NCBI RefSeq assembly: GCF_025979885.1
Contig: NZ_CP110139.1
Location: forward strand, 3,864,001 to 3,928,000
Direction of reading: 5' to 3'
DNA length: 64,000 nucleotides
Source of the DNA: Hymenobacter sp. YIM 151500-1
Lineage (GTDB): Bacteria; Bacteroidota; Bacteroidia; Cytophagales; Hymenobacteraceae
This document shows, one piece after another, positions 50,820-59,177 of this stretch. The stretch's first letter is position 1. Each line of letters begins with the position of its first letter. The notes under the pieces are model-generated. The model was not told where the DNA came from. It made no database searches and saw nothing but the letters and a program-made list of their open reading frames with translations. A program made the position numbers and the translations under genes.

Positions 50820-51797
50820 ATGGGCCTTTTCGATTTTTTCAAGAAGGATAAGGAAAGCAAGGAGCAGCAGCAGGCCTTGGATGAGGGCTTGCAGAAAAGC
50901 AAAACCAGCTTCTTCGACCAGCTCAGCAAGGCCGTAGTGGGTAAAAGCACGGTGGATGAAGCCGTGCTCGACGACCTGGAAACCCTGCTCGTGCACGCCG
51001 ACGTGGGCATCGACACCACCGTGAAGGTGATTGACCGCATCGAGAAGCGTGTGGCCCGCGACAAGTACGTGAGTACCTCGGAGCTGGACCGCATCCTGCG
51101 CGAAGAAATTGCCGACCTGCTGGACCGCAACAGCGGCGCCACTGGCTCCCGCGCCATCCTCGACCGACCCGATAACACCGGCCAGCCCTTCGTGATTATG
51201 GTGGTGGGCGTGAATGGCGTGGGCAAAACCACCACTATCGGCAAACTGGCCCACCGCTTCCATTCGGCCGGCAAGAAAGTGGTGCTGGGCGCCGCCGACA
51301 CCTTCCGCGCCGCCGCTGTAGACCAGCTTATCATCTGGGGGCAGCGCGTGGGCGTGCCAGTTATTTCGCACGGCATGAACACCGACCCAGCCTCCGTCGC
51401 CTACGACGCCGTGCAGAAAGGCGTGGAAATGCAGGCCGACGTGGTGATTATCGACACCGCCGGCCGCCTGCACAACAAGGTGAACCTGATGAACGAGCTA
51501 AGCAAAATCAAGCGCGTGATGCAGAAGGTGATTCCCGACGCGCCCCACGAGGTGCTGCTGGTGCTCGATGGCAGCACCGGCCAGAATGCCTTTCTGCAAG
51601 TCAAAGAATTCACTAAAGCCACCGAAGTGTCGGCCCTGGCTATTACCAAGCTCGACGGCACGGCCAAGGGCGGCGTGGTTATCGGCATTTCAGATCAGCT
51701 CCAGGTGCCGGTGCGCTACATTGGGGTGGGGGAGAAGATGACCGATTTGCAGCTCTTCGACCGGACGACGTTCGTCAATTCGCTGTTTAAGAAGTGA
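50820..51797 (+). CDS. ftsY: Signal recognition particle receptor FtsY
   Basis: A 325-residue SRP-type GTPase that receives ribosome-SRP complexes at the inner membrane for co-translational insertion. The N-terminal helix (GLFDFFKKDKESKEQQQ) is short, without the long acidic A domain of enterobacteria. The NG domain shows VVGVNGVGKTTTIGKLA (G1), DTFRAAAVDQL (G2), IDTAGRLHNKVNLMNEL (G3), TKLDGTAKGG (G4) and VGEKMTDLQLFD. It lies in the conserved ribosomal-protein neighbourhood. Confidence 0.97.
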   Translation: MGLFDFFKKDKESKEQQQALDEGLQKSKTSFFDQLSKAVVGKSTVDEAVLDDLETLLVHADVGIDTTVKVIDRIEKRVARDKYVSTSELDRILREEIADLLDRNSGATGSRAILDRPDNTGQPFVIMVVGVNGVGKTTTIGKLAHRFHSAGKKVVLGAADTFRAAAVDQLIIWGQRVGVPVISHGMNTDPASVAYDAVQKGVEMQADVVIIDTAGRLHNKVNLMNELSKIKRVMQKVIPDAPHEVLLVLDGSTGQNAFLQVKEFTKATEVSALAITKLDGTAKGGVVIGISDQLQVPVRYIGVGEKMTDLQLFDRTTFVNSLFKK

Positions 51798-51807
51798 AAA
51801 TGGTTCA

Positions 51808-51935
51808 GCATTTTGGACGGTCATGCTGAGCGGAGCCGAAGCATCTCTACCTCTGGCTAACTTCAATCGTGTGAACGAAGCGGGAGAGATGCTTCGCGGG
51901 GCGGACGCCAGATGGAGCATGACCGTCCAAAATGC
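51808..51935. repeat. MITE-like palindromic repeat, copy 3
   Basis: Ends GCATTTTGGACGGTCATGCT and its complement (AGCATGACCGTCCAAAATGC). Inner arms contain GCCGAAGCATCTCTACC and AACGAAGCGGGAGAGATGC, shared with the copies at 2127, 26207 and 61051. The outer ends differ from copies 1 and 2. Confidence 0.85.
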
Positions 51936-51987
51936 CTTTTACAGATTCATAAACTGCCTCAGTAGGCCTTAATGCAGAAGATGCTTG

Positions 51988-52025
51988 ATTCTCCGGTTCA
52001 GCTGAACCGGAGAATTTGTTTTTTA
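51988..52025 (+). terminator. Rho-independent terminator downstream of ftsY
   Basis: A perfect 28-base palindrome (ATTCTCCGGTTCAG and complement) followed by TTGTTTTTTA. Confidence 0.85.
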
Positions 52026-52064
52026 TAGCTTTGGCTGAGCTGTTTCAAGCAGCACGCACCTACC

Positions 52065-52794
52065 ATGAAAAACCCACTGAGCTGGCTGTTCCGCACGGAT
52101 GCGGAGCGGCGGGAGCCGGAGCTGCGCGAGACCTTGTTTGGAGACCTGCCCGCCAACCAGTGGCCCGCCGCCGCTGCGCCCCACCGTGACGCCGAGCCGT
52201 GGCGGTGGTTTGTGCAGGCCCGGGAAGCCACCCAGCGCGGCGACCTGGCGGGTGCCGAGGTGGCCCTGCGGCAGGTGCTCAACCACCCCAATCTGGAAAG
52301 CCGCCACTACCTGCAAGCCTGGCACGCGCTGCGGGCCCAGGGCGTGGAGCCGCCCGCCACCCGCCAAAGCCAAGCGCGTGCTGGGCGTGGTGGTGGAAGT
52401 GGCCCTGCCCGGCGGCCTCGACGTGGTGGCCGCCTACGCCGACGGGTCGGCGCGCTACCTCAACCACAGCGGCAAAGTCATTGTGTGGGAGCGGCCCGAC
52501 CGAACCCTGGACCGGCTGGTGGGTGAACTGCTGGCCGCCGGCAAAGCCGTCACTGACGCCATCGGAACCTGGGAAGGCCAGCGCCCCTCCAAGCCCCTCG
52601 GCGACACAGCCCGCATCAATTTTCTGACGCCTTCGGGCCTGCATTTCGGCGAGGCACCCATGGGCCTGCTGTGGGGCGACGCGCTGGCCCAGCCCGTGCT
52701 GGCCGCCGCCCAGGACCTCATGGTGGCCCTTATGGAGAAAAGCGAGCCGGGAAGCATCGGCGAGGCATACCGCCCACTGGGAGGAGTGGTGTAA
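52065..52794 (+). pseudogene. Frameshifted gene of unknown function
   Basis: Two overlapping frames form one protein. The first, from ATG 52065 (MKNPLSWLFRTDAERREPEL), reads sensibly to GVEPPA near 52355. From there the first frame degenerates into an Arg/Gly-rich tail, while the next frame continues sensibly: AKAKRVLGVVVEVALPGGLD, AYADGSARYLNHSGKVIVWE, and GLHFGEAPMGLLWGDALAQP to the stop at 52794. Joining them requires a shift of one base around 52350-52360 in a C-rich stretch. The joined product would be about 240 residues and cytoplasmic. No family was recognised. A sequencing error is the main alternative to a real mutation. Confidence 0.7.
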
Positions 52795-52933
52795 GAACTA
52801 TAGAAGAAGAACGATGGCGCGGGGCCCAGCCCTGCGCTATCGGACTCATTGTAGGGGAAGGGTGCAAACAATGCGCTTCGGCCAAGCAACGGTGCTCAAG
52901 GGAGACGTATCTGGAGTGTATAGTGTACTTTCT

Positions 52934-54076
52934 ATGCTTCCTTTGCCAGCTAAACCTACGGCAGCCAGTCCGGCCCAGCTCAATAATTTTCTTAGCCAGA
53001 AGCTCCGGTTCTGGTCGTTGGTGGCTATGGTGCTGCTGGTGTATGTGCACGCCTACAACCTGCACCCGCGTTACCTGGCCGCCTGGACACTCGTCGACGA
53101 GCCGCTGGCAGCGGACACCTGGCTACAGTATTTTCTGGCTAATGGGCTGCTGCGTTTCCGCATTCCCATTCTGTTCGCCATTTCTGGCTACCTCTTTGCC
53201 CACTACGAGGCGCGGGCACCGCACAAAGCCCGCGTGAAGCAGCGGCTACGGACGCTGCTAGTGCCCTACGTGCTATGGAGCACGTTCGGGCTGGGCCTGA
53301 CCTGGGGCCTGGAGCAATACCCGGCCACTCGGCAGCTGGTGCTTGGCGCAGCACTCAGTCCGTTTGGGCCGCAAAACCCGTTGGTCAGCCAGTATTCGCC
53401 CGGTGAGTTGCTGGTGCGCTGGCTGCTGCTACCGGTGCCGTTTCAGCTGTGGTTTTTGCGGAGCCTGCTGGTGTACAACCTGGCCTATCCGTGGCTGCGC
53501 AAGGCGGTGGAGCGGGCCCCACGGGTTTATTTTTCGATTGCGGGGCTGTTGTGGCTGGCAGATGTTGGCTTGCCACCTCTGTTCGAGGGCACCGGGCTGG
53601 TATTCTTTGCTTTGGGCGTATGGCTGCGCAGGCGGGAGCTGGACGTGCTAACGCCCCCGCGCTGGTTTCGGGCCGGGCCGCTGGCGGTGGGGTGGCTGCT
53701 GTTGCTAACCGGCAAAACCTGGCTGGCCTTTCACCCGGAGCAGCCTTCCTTTCTCCTGATGCTGGTGCTGCACAAAGCGGCGGAGGCGCTGGGCGTGGTT
53801 GTCATGTGGTTTGGCGCCGATGCGCTGGTGCGGGTAGCCATGCGCCAGCCCTGGTTTGTGTGGCTAACGAGCTTTTCGTTTATGATTTACGGGGTGCACG
53901 TGCCCCTGGTAAACTACGCCACGGAGGCCGCTCTACGCTACTGGCACGGCCAGCAGTTGCTCGTGTATCTGCTGTTGCCGCTCGGGGTTGTAGCGCTGGC
54001 GGTGGTGCTGGGCACAGCGCTACGGCGGGTTGTGCCGGGAGTATATGCGCTGCTGACCGGCGGCCGGGGAGTGTAG
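52934..54076 (+). CDS. Acyltransferase 3 family membrane protein
   Basis: A 380-residue integral membrane protein with about ten hydrophobic segments. It shows the family-typical RFWSLVAMVLLVYVHAYN (with the conserved Arg and His region), RFRIPILFAISGYLF near residue 75, LWFLRSLLVYNLAYPWLR and the late SFSFMIYGVHVPLVN. Such enzymes O-acylate (often acetylate) sugars of polysaccharides or lipids at the inner membrane. The start at 52934 (MLPLPAKP) was chosen because the upstream frame overlaps the previous gene's end with low-quality sequence. The substrate is unknown. Confidence 0.9.
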   Translation: MLPLPAKPTAASPAQLNNFLSQKLRFWSLVAMVLLVYVHAYNLHPRYLAAWTLVDEPLAADTWLQYFLANGLLRFRIPILFAISGYLFAHYEARAPHKARVKQRLRTLLVPYVLWSTFGLGLTWGLEQYPATRQLVLGAALSPFGPQNPLVSQYSPGELLVRWLLLPVPFQLWFLRSLLVYNLAYPWLRKAVERAPRVYFSIAGLLWLADVGLPPLFEGTGLVFFALGVWLRRRELDVLTPPRWFRAGPLAVGWLLLLTGKTWLAFHPEQPSFLLMLVLHKAAEALGVVVMWFGADALVRVAMRQPWFVWLTSFSFMIYGVHVPLVNYATEAALRYWHGQQLLVYLLLPLGVVALAVVLGTALRRVVPGVYALLTGGRGV

Positions 54077-54242
54077 CCGGCTTTTCGCGCTGGGCCGACT
54101 AGCAAGGTGATGGGCGGAGGGGTAGGGCTGCCCTCGCTGCCGTAAAGGAACAGCCCGGCACCATCGGGCATCGGGAGGCCACCAAGACGCACGACCAGGG
54201 CAAGAGGAACATTCGGCCTAGGAAAAGGCGTTGCCTCCTGCG

Positions 54243-54250
54243 TACCTTTG
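54243..54250 (+). promoter_or_regulatory. Putative -7 element upstream of rimO
   Basis: TACCTTTG matches TAnnTTTG and lies 82 bases before the rimO ATG. No clear -33 element was identified. Confidence 0.45.
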
Positions 54251-54332
54251 CGGTCCAGAATTCGCCGCGGGCCGTAGCGGGCAAGTTTCTCAGCGTGAAG
54301 AAATTGCCCGGCCGCCCGCTTACCTTCCTCGC

Positions 54333-55646
54333 ATGAAAGTCAGAAGCCAGCAGGCCAATAAAGTCAACGTCATTACCCTGGGCTGCTCCAAAAACCTCGT
54401 CGATTCGGAGGTGCTGATGGGCCAGCTCCGCGCCAACAACTTCGAGGTAACCCACGAAGCGGCCCAGAGCGACGCCAACATCGTCATTATCAATACCTGC
54501 GGCTTCATCGACAACGCCAAGCAGGAAAGCATCGACACCATCCTGCGCTACGCCGACGAAAAGGAGGCCGGCCGCCTGGAGAAGCTCTACGTGACGGGCT
54601 GCCTGTCGCAGCGCTATAAGGACGACCTGGAGCAGGAAATTCCGCAGGTAGATGCCTACTTCGGCACCCTGGAGCTGCCCCAGCTGATGAAGAAGCTGGA
54701 GGCCGACTACAAGCACGAGCTGGTGGGGGAGCGGCTGCTGACCACGCCCTCGCACTACGCTTACTTCAAAATTGCCGAGGGCTGCAACCGGCCGTGCTCG
54801 TTCTGCGCCATCCCGCTTATGCGCGGCAAGCACGTCGATAGGCCTATCGAAGACCTGGTACGCGAGGCCAGGCGCCTGGCCGGCATGGGCACCAAGGAGC
54901 TGATTCTCATAGCCCAGGACCTGACCTACTACGGCCTGCAACAGTACGGCGAGCGGAAGCTGGCGGATCTTATGCGCCACCTCTCCGACGTGCCCGGCAT
55001 CGACTGGATTCGGCTGCAGTACGCCTACCCCTCGCAGTTCCCGCTGGATGCGCTGGACGTGATGAACGAGCGGGCCAACATCTGCAAGTACCTGGACATG
55101 CCCTTGCAGCACGTCTCGGATAACATGCTGAAAACCATGCGCCGCGGCATCTCCAAGCGCCGGACTATCGAGCTGGTAGATACCATTCGGCAGCGCGTGC
55201 CGGACATTGCCTTGCGCACCACGCTTATTGCCGGCCACCCCGGCGAAACCCAGCAGGACTTCGAGGAGCTGTACCGTTTCGTGGAAGACACCCGCTTCGA
55301 CCGTTTGGGCATCTTCACCTACTCCCACGAAGACAACACGCACTCGTTCACCCTCCCCGACGACGTGCCCGCCGAGGTAAAGCAGGACCGCGCCGACCAG
55401 ATTATGGAGTTGCAGCAGGGCATTTCCATGGAGTTGAACGAGGCGAAAGTAGGCCAGACCTACAACGTGCTTTTCGACCGGAAGGAAAGCGGCTACTTCG
55501 TGGGCCGCACCCAGTACGACTCGCCCGAAGTAGACAACGAAGTGCTAGTACCGGCCACCAAAAACACCTACGTCCGCCTCGGCGACTTCGCCCAGGTGCA
55601 GATAACCGAGGCCTCAGACTTCGACTTGTACGGCCGGCTGGTGTAA
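54333..55646 (+). CDS. rimO: Ribosomal protein S12 methylthiotransferase RimO
   Basis: A 437-residue radical-SAM enzyme that adds a methylthio group to Asp of ribosomal protein S12. The N-terminal UPF0004 domain carries three cluster cysteines (TLGCSKNLVDSEVLMG, INTCGFIDNAKQES, VTGCLSQRY). The radical-SAM domain has the CxxxCxxC motif in AEGCNRPCSFCAIPLMRG, then RLQYAYPSQFP and LDMPLQHVSDNMLKTMRRG. A C-terminal TRAM-like domain ends in GRLV. The Met at 54333 is preferred since the upstream frame contains the promoter motif. Confidence 0.96.
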   Translation: MKVRSQQANKVNVITLGCSKNLVDSEVLMGQLRANNFEVTHEAAQSDANIVIINTCGFIDNAKQESIDTILRYADEKEAGRLEKLYVTGCLSQRYKDDLEQEIPQVDAYFGTLELPQLMKKLEADYKHELVGERLLTTPSHYAYFKIAEGCNRPCSFCAIPLMRGKHVDRPIEDLVREARRLAGMGTKELILIAQDLTYYGLQQYGERKLADLMRHLSDVPGIDWIRLQYAYPSQFPLDALDVMNERANICKYLDMPLQHVSDNMLKTMRRGISKRRTIELVDTIRQRVPDIALRTTLIAGHPGETQQDFEELYRFVEDTRFDRLGIFTYSHEDNTHSFTLPDDVPAEVKQDRADQIMELQQGISMELNEAKVGQTYNVLFDRKESGYFVGRTQYDSPEVDNEVLVPATKNTYVRLGDFAQVQITEASDFDLYGRLV

Positions 55647-55667
55647 ATAGCCTGCATCCTGACTCTT

Positions 55668-55737
55668 CCAGGGCTGAAGCCCTGGGCTACGTAGCGCACC
55701 ACTTGAACCGCTGCATAGCCCAGGGCTTCAGCCCTGG
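55668..55737. repeat. REP-like inverted repeat between rimO and bshC
   Basis: A perfect inverted repeat with arms CCAGGGCTGAAGCCCTGGGC(TA) and complement. Each arm is itself nearly palindromic. The word CCAGGGCTGAAGCCCTGG is a REP-type sequence seen in many bacterial genomes. Confidence 0.85.
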
Positions 55738-55829
55738 GGCGCGTTATAGGGCTACGGCGCCGCTTTCCGAAAAAATACCCAGTTACTTTGTGGCGGCTGG
55801 CCGGTTATAGCCGAGTCACTTTCCTCCGT

Positions 55830-57419
55830 ATGTCCGTCACAACCCTGCGCTACGCCGATACTGGTGCCTTTTCGCCTTTTCTGGTTGATTATCTGGCCCG
55901 CCACCAGGCCCTGACTCCGTTCTACCACCGCTTCCCGGCCCTGGAAGAGTTTGCGGCACAGATCGAGGAAAAGCGGCAGCACTACACCCCCGCGGCGCGG
56001 CAGCGGCTGGTAGCGGCTCTGCGCCGGCAGTACGCCGGCTTGCCGCAGGTGCACCCGGCCGTGCAAGCCAACCTCGGCCTGCTCGAAAAAGATACCACCT
56101 TCACCGTCACCACCGGGCACCAGCTCAACCTGCTCACGGGCCCGCTGTACTTCATTTACAAGATTGTGACGACGCTGAAGCTGAGCCAGCAGCTGAAGGC
56201 AGCGTATCCGCAGTACGATTTCGTGCCGGTGTACTGGATGGCAACCGAAGACCACGACTTCGCCGAAATCAACCACTTCACCCTGTTTGGCAAGCGTTAC
56301 GAGTGGAACGCCACCGACACCGGCGGGCCCGTGGGCCGGCTGCCGCTGGCCGGCTTGCAGGCGGAAGTGCTCGACCAGCTGCCCGCCGACGTGCCGGCCG
56401 TGTTCCGCGACGCTTACGCCCAGGCCGGCACCTTGGCCGAGGCCACCCGCCGCCTCACCCACGACCTGTTTGGGCAGTACGGACTGGTGAGCCTTGATGC
56501 CGACGACCCGGAACTGAAGCAAGCCCTGGTGCCGGTGCTGGAGAAGGAAATCCGGGAGCAGGCCTCGCACCGGGCCGTGCAGCAGGCCAACGCCCGCCTC
56601 GAAGCCGCTGGCTACAAGCCCCAGGTGTACTCGCGCCCCCTTAACCTGTTTTTCCTGACCGACGCCGGCAAGCGGGAGCGGCTGGAGTACGACGCCGCCC
56701 AGGACTGCGTGCAGATTACGGTGCGCAACACCGGCCGCTGCCACAGCCAGCAGGAGCTGCTGGAACTGGCCCGCCAGCACCCCGAGCAGTTCAGCCCCAA
56801 CGTGGTGCTGCGGCCCTTGTACCAGGAGCTGCTGCTGCCCAACCTCTGCTACATCGGGGGCGGGGCCGAGGTGGCGTACTGGTTTCAGCTGAAGGGCGTG
56901 TTCGAGGAAAACGGTGTGCCCTTTCCCATCGTGCTGCTGCGCAACTCGGCCCAGTACATCGGCAAGGCCAACGCGGGCAAGCTGCGCAAGCTGGGCCTGG
57001 CGGCCCCCGACATTTTCCGGCCCCTGCCCGAGCTGAAGAAGCAAGTGGGCGCCACGCTGGGCCAGGAAGAAGTGAGCCTACAGGAGCCGCAGCAGCAGTT
57101 GGCCGCCGCCTTCCGGCACGTAGCCGACCTGGCCCAGCGCCTCGACCCCACGCTGGTGCGCGCCGTGGCTGCCGAGCAGCAGAAAGCCGCCGGGGCCCTG
57201 GCCGGCCTGGAAAAGCGCCTGAGCAAAGCCGCCGAAGCCAAGCACGAAACCGCCTACAGCCAGCTGGCCGCCCTCAAGGACAAGCTCATGCCCAACGGCC
57301 ACCTCCAGGAGCGCGAAGACAACGTACTCAGCATCCTCATCAACAACCCCCACTTCATCGACCAGCTGCTGGAAGCTTTCGACCCGTTGGCCCTGGAGTT
57401 TACGGTGCTGGAGGAGTAG
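55830..57419 (+). CDS. bshC: Bacillithiol biosynthesis cysteine-adding enzyme BshC
   Basis: A 529-residue protein that joins cysteine to glucosaminyl-malate in the last step of bacillithiol synthesis. Landmarks are FYHRFPALEEFAAQIEEK, FTVTTGHQLNLLTGPLYFIYK, PVYWMATEDHDFAEINH, VLRPLYQELLLPNLCYIGGGAEVAYW and a C-terminal coiled coil leading to NNPHFIDQLLEAFDP. All are typical of the family and length fits. The start MSVTTLRYADTG at 55830 was chosen over 55788. It suggests that this organism uses bacillithiol as a low-molecular-weight thiol; bshA and bshB are not in the window. Confidence 0.94.
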   Translation: MSVTTLRYADTGAFSPFLVDYLARHQALTPFYHRFPALEEFAAQIEEKRQHYTPAARQRLVAALRRQYAGLPQVHPAVQANLGLLEKDTTFTVTTGHQLNLLTGPLYFIYKIVTTLKLSQQLKAAYPQYDFVPVYWMATEDHDFAEINHFTLFGKRYEWNATDTGGPVGRLPLAGLQAEVLDQLPADVPAVFRDAYAQAGTLAEATRRLTHDLFGQYGLVSLDADDPELKQALVPVLEKEIREQASHRAVQQANARLEAAGYKPQVYSRPLNLFFLTDAGKRERLEYDAAQDCVQITVRNTGRCHSQQELLELARQHPEQFSPNVVLRPLYQELLLPNLCYIGGGAEVAYWFQLKGVFEENGVPFPIVLLRNSAQYIGKANAGKLRKLGLAAPDIFRPLPELKKQVGATLGQEEVSLQEPQQQLAAAFRHVADLAQRLDPTLVRAVAAEQQKAAGALAGLEKRLSKAAEAKHETAYSQLAALKDKLMPNGHLQEREDNVLSILINNPHFIDQLLEAFDPLALEFTVLEE

Positions 57420-57422
57420 AAG

Positions 57423-57530
57423 TTGGTTGATGGTTTTTGGTTGATGGTTTTTGGCTCAATTGGCGATAATGCCAGCCAAACTTGTCAATGGCTACCAACC
57501 AAAAACTAAAAACTATCAACCAAAAACCAG
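57423..57530. repeat. GGTTTTTGGTTGAT inverted repeat
   Basis: Tandem words TTGGTTGATGGTTTTTGG on the left and the approximate complement (CCAACCAAAAACTAAAAACT..CAACCAAAAACC) on the right enclose about 40 bases. The right arm ends 3 bases before the cyclo-ligase ATG, so it is part of that gene's leader. Confidence 0.7.
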
Positions 57531-57533
57531 TTT

Positions 57534-58112
57534 ATGACCAAAGCCGAGCTGCGCCGCGACGCCCTGGCCCGCCGCCGAGCCATGTCTGAGGGTGAGGTGG
57601 CCTGGCTGAGCGACAAGCTGCGGAAGCAGCTGTTCCGCAGTTTCCCGGTGCCGCAATGGCAGTGGCTGCATGTGTTTCTGCCCATTCCGCACCAACACGA
57701 GCCCGATACGTGGAGCATCATTCGGCACACCTGGGGTGAGCGGCTGGCCGTGCGCTTGGCCGTGCCCGTAGTGCAGGCCGACGGCTACACGCTGAGGCAT
57801 TATGAGCTAACACCTGACACTCAGCTAATCGATAACCGCTGGGGAATTCCGGAGCCGGTGGGGGCTGAGGAAGTGTTTCCCGAGCAATTTGATGCCGTGC
57901 TCGTGCCGCTGCTGGCCTTCGACGAAGCCGGCCACCGCGTAGGCTACGGCAAAGGGTTCTACGACCGGTTTCTGGCCCAATGCCGGCCCGACGCGCTGCG
58001 TATTGGCGTGGGCCTGGAGCCGCCCGTGCCGCGCATCCAGGACGCCTGGCCCGGCGACGTGCGCCTGCACGCCTGCCTCACCCCGGAGCGGGTGTGGCAG
58101 TTTGCCAGCTGA
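57534..58112 (+). CDS. 5-formyltetrahydrofolate cyclo-ligase
   Basis: A 192-residue enzyme of folate recycling that converts 5-formyl-THF with ATP to 5,10-methenyl-THF. It has the N-terminal KAELRRDALARRRAMSE, NRWGIPEPVGAEEV and the diagnostic DAVLVPLLAFDEAGHRVGYGKGFYDRFL with the Gly-rich ATP-binding loop. It follows bshC by about 115 bp of repeat sequence. Confidence 0.94.
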   Translation: MTKAELRRDALARRRAMSEGEVAWLSDKLRKQLFRSFPVPQWQWLHVFLPIPHQHEPDTWSIIRHTWGERLAVRLAVPVVQADGYTLRHYELTPDTQLIDNRWGIPEPVGAEEVFPEQFDAVLVPLLAFDEAGHRVGYGKGFYDRFLAQCRPDALRIGVGLEPPVPRIQDAWPGDVRLHACLTPERVWQFAS

Positions 58113-58244
58113 ACAGCTCCGCGCCTTCTGCGCATCCTTCTGCGTCCTCTGCGGGAACCTCGTAGCGTATTTCCGCAATACCAATCCGGCTTCCAGCGTT
58201 GGCCGAGTATAGCTCAACTGTACTCACCTAACCCCCACACCGGT

Positions 58245-58754
58245 ATGGCCGACATTCAGCCCAACTCCTCCGCAAAAGGCAGCAAGTCCCGCGCCCGCAA
58301 CACGGCTTTCCGCCTCGATATGACGCCCATGGTGGACCTGGCGTTTCTGCTCCTGACCTTCTTCATGCTGACGACCACCTTCAGCAAGCCCACCGTCATG
58401 CAAGTGGCCATGCCCGACAGAAAAGGCGAACCGTCAGATGTATCGGAGCAAGATGCCCTGACGTTACTGCTGGATAAGGGCGGCCGGGTGCACTACTTTT
58501 TTGGGCTAGCCCCCACGGCAGCTTTAGCTGAAAAGCTCCGCACCACCACGTTTGCGCCGGATGGCCTGCGGCAGGTGCTGCTCCGGTTCCGGCAAAACCC
58601 GGAGGGCGTGGTGCTCATCAAGCCAACCGACCAGGCCACCTACCAGAGCATGGTGGATGCGCTGGACGAAATGAACATTACCGGCCAAAGGAAATACGCC
58701 CTCGTAGACCTGAGCCGCGCCGACCGGGAGTTGTTGGAAGCGCACCGGTTGTAG
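58245..58754 (+). CDS. ExbD/TolR family protein
   Basis: A 169-residue inner-membrane protein with a basic N-terminus, one transmembrane helix carrying the conserved Asp (DMTPMVDLAFLLLTFFML) and a periplasmic domain. The family works with ExbB/TonB or TolQ to use the proton gradient for outer-membrane work. No ExbB or TonB gene is beside it, so it is an isolated member. The periplasmic part ends in a region typical of ExbD (VVLIKPTDQATYQSMVDALDEMNI). Confidence 0.9.
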   Translation: MADIQPNSSAKGSKSRARNTAFRLDMTPMVDLAFLLLTFFMLTTTFSKPTVMQVAMPDRKGEPSDVSEQDALTLLLDKGGRVHYFFGLAPTAALAEKLRTTTFAPDGLRQVLLRFRQNPEGVVLIKPTDQATYQSMVDALDEMNITGQRKYALVDLSRADRELLEAHRL

Positions 58755-58849
58755 GACGCCTGACCGTAAGGAATACGTCAGAAGAAAGCTGTTGGCAGTC
58801 AACAGAATGCCTGATTTCTGACTTTTCACATCTAAGGTCTTACTACTTA

Positions 58850-58892
58850 AAAAAGAACACCGCCCGCCTCAGGCTACCTGGGGCGGGCGGTG
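58850..58892 (-). terminator. Terminator of the minus-strand genes
   Basis: On the minus strand CACCGCCCGCC pairs with GGCGGGCGGTG around a 13-base loop, followed by TTCTTTTTTAAG. It begins just after the stop of the 50-codon frame at 58896. Confidence 0.8.
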
Positions 58893-58895
58893 GGC

Positions 58896-59048
58896 TTATG
58901 ACTGGGGGCTGCCCGCCAGAGGCTCGGGGTGAGGCAGCGGGATAGAGGCGGAGCGGTGGTCAGCGGGTTTTTTAGGCTTGGCGGAAATGGAAGTGGTTCG
59001 GCGTTGCGCAGCCAGTACGTCGGCTAGCTTGCATAGGGTAGCTTTCAT
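58896..59048 (-). CDS. Possible small protein (50 aa)
   Basis: A 50-residue frame: MKATLCKLADVLAAQRR, then Lys/Pro/Ser-rich (SAKPKKPADHRSAS) to PQS. It ends 4 bases before the terminator stem, and the sense-strand order (ATG, frame, stop, terminator) fits a real small gene. No family was recognised, and without homologues it remains a candidate. Confidence 0.4.
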   Translation of the reverse strand: MKATLCKLADVLAAQRRTTSISAKPKKPADHRSASIPLPHPEPLAGSPQS

Positions 59049-59177
59049 GGAAGGACATAGGTGAAACGATAAAGCAAGAGCAATAGGTAGGAGCGGGGGC
59101 GTGGGGCGGTAAAGCCGCTAAGATAATAACAACAGCCTAAGGAACTGAGCCATACAGCCGGGATGCCAAAAAAGTGT

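Noticed and set aside
58113..58244. Repeated TCTGCG words before the exbD-like gene.
   Set aside because: Only three imperfect words are present, with no palindrome or regular spacing, which is too little to call a repeat element.
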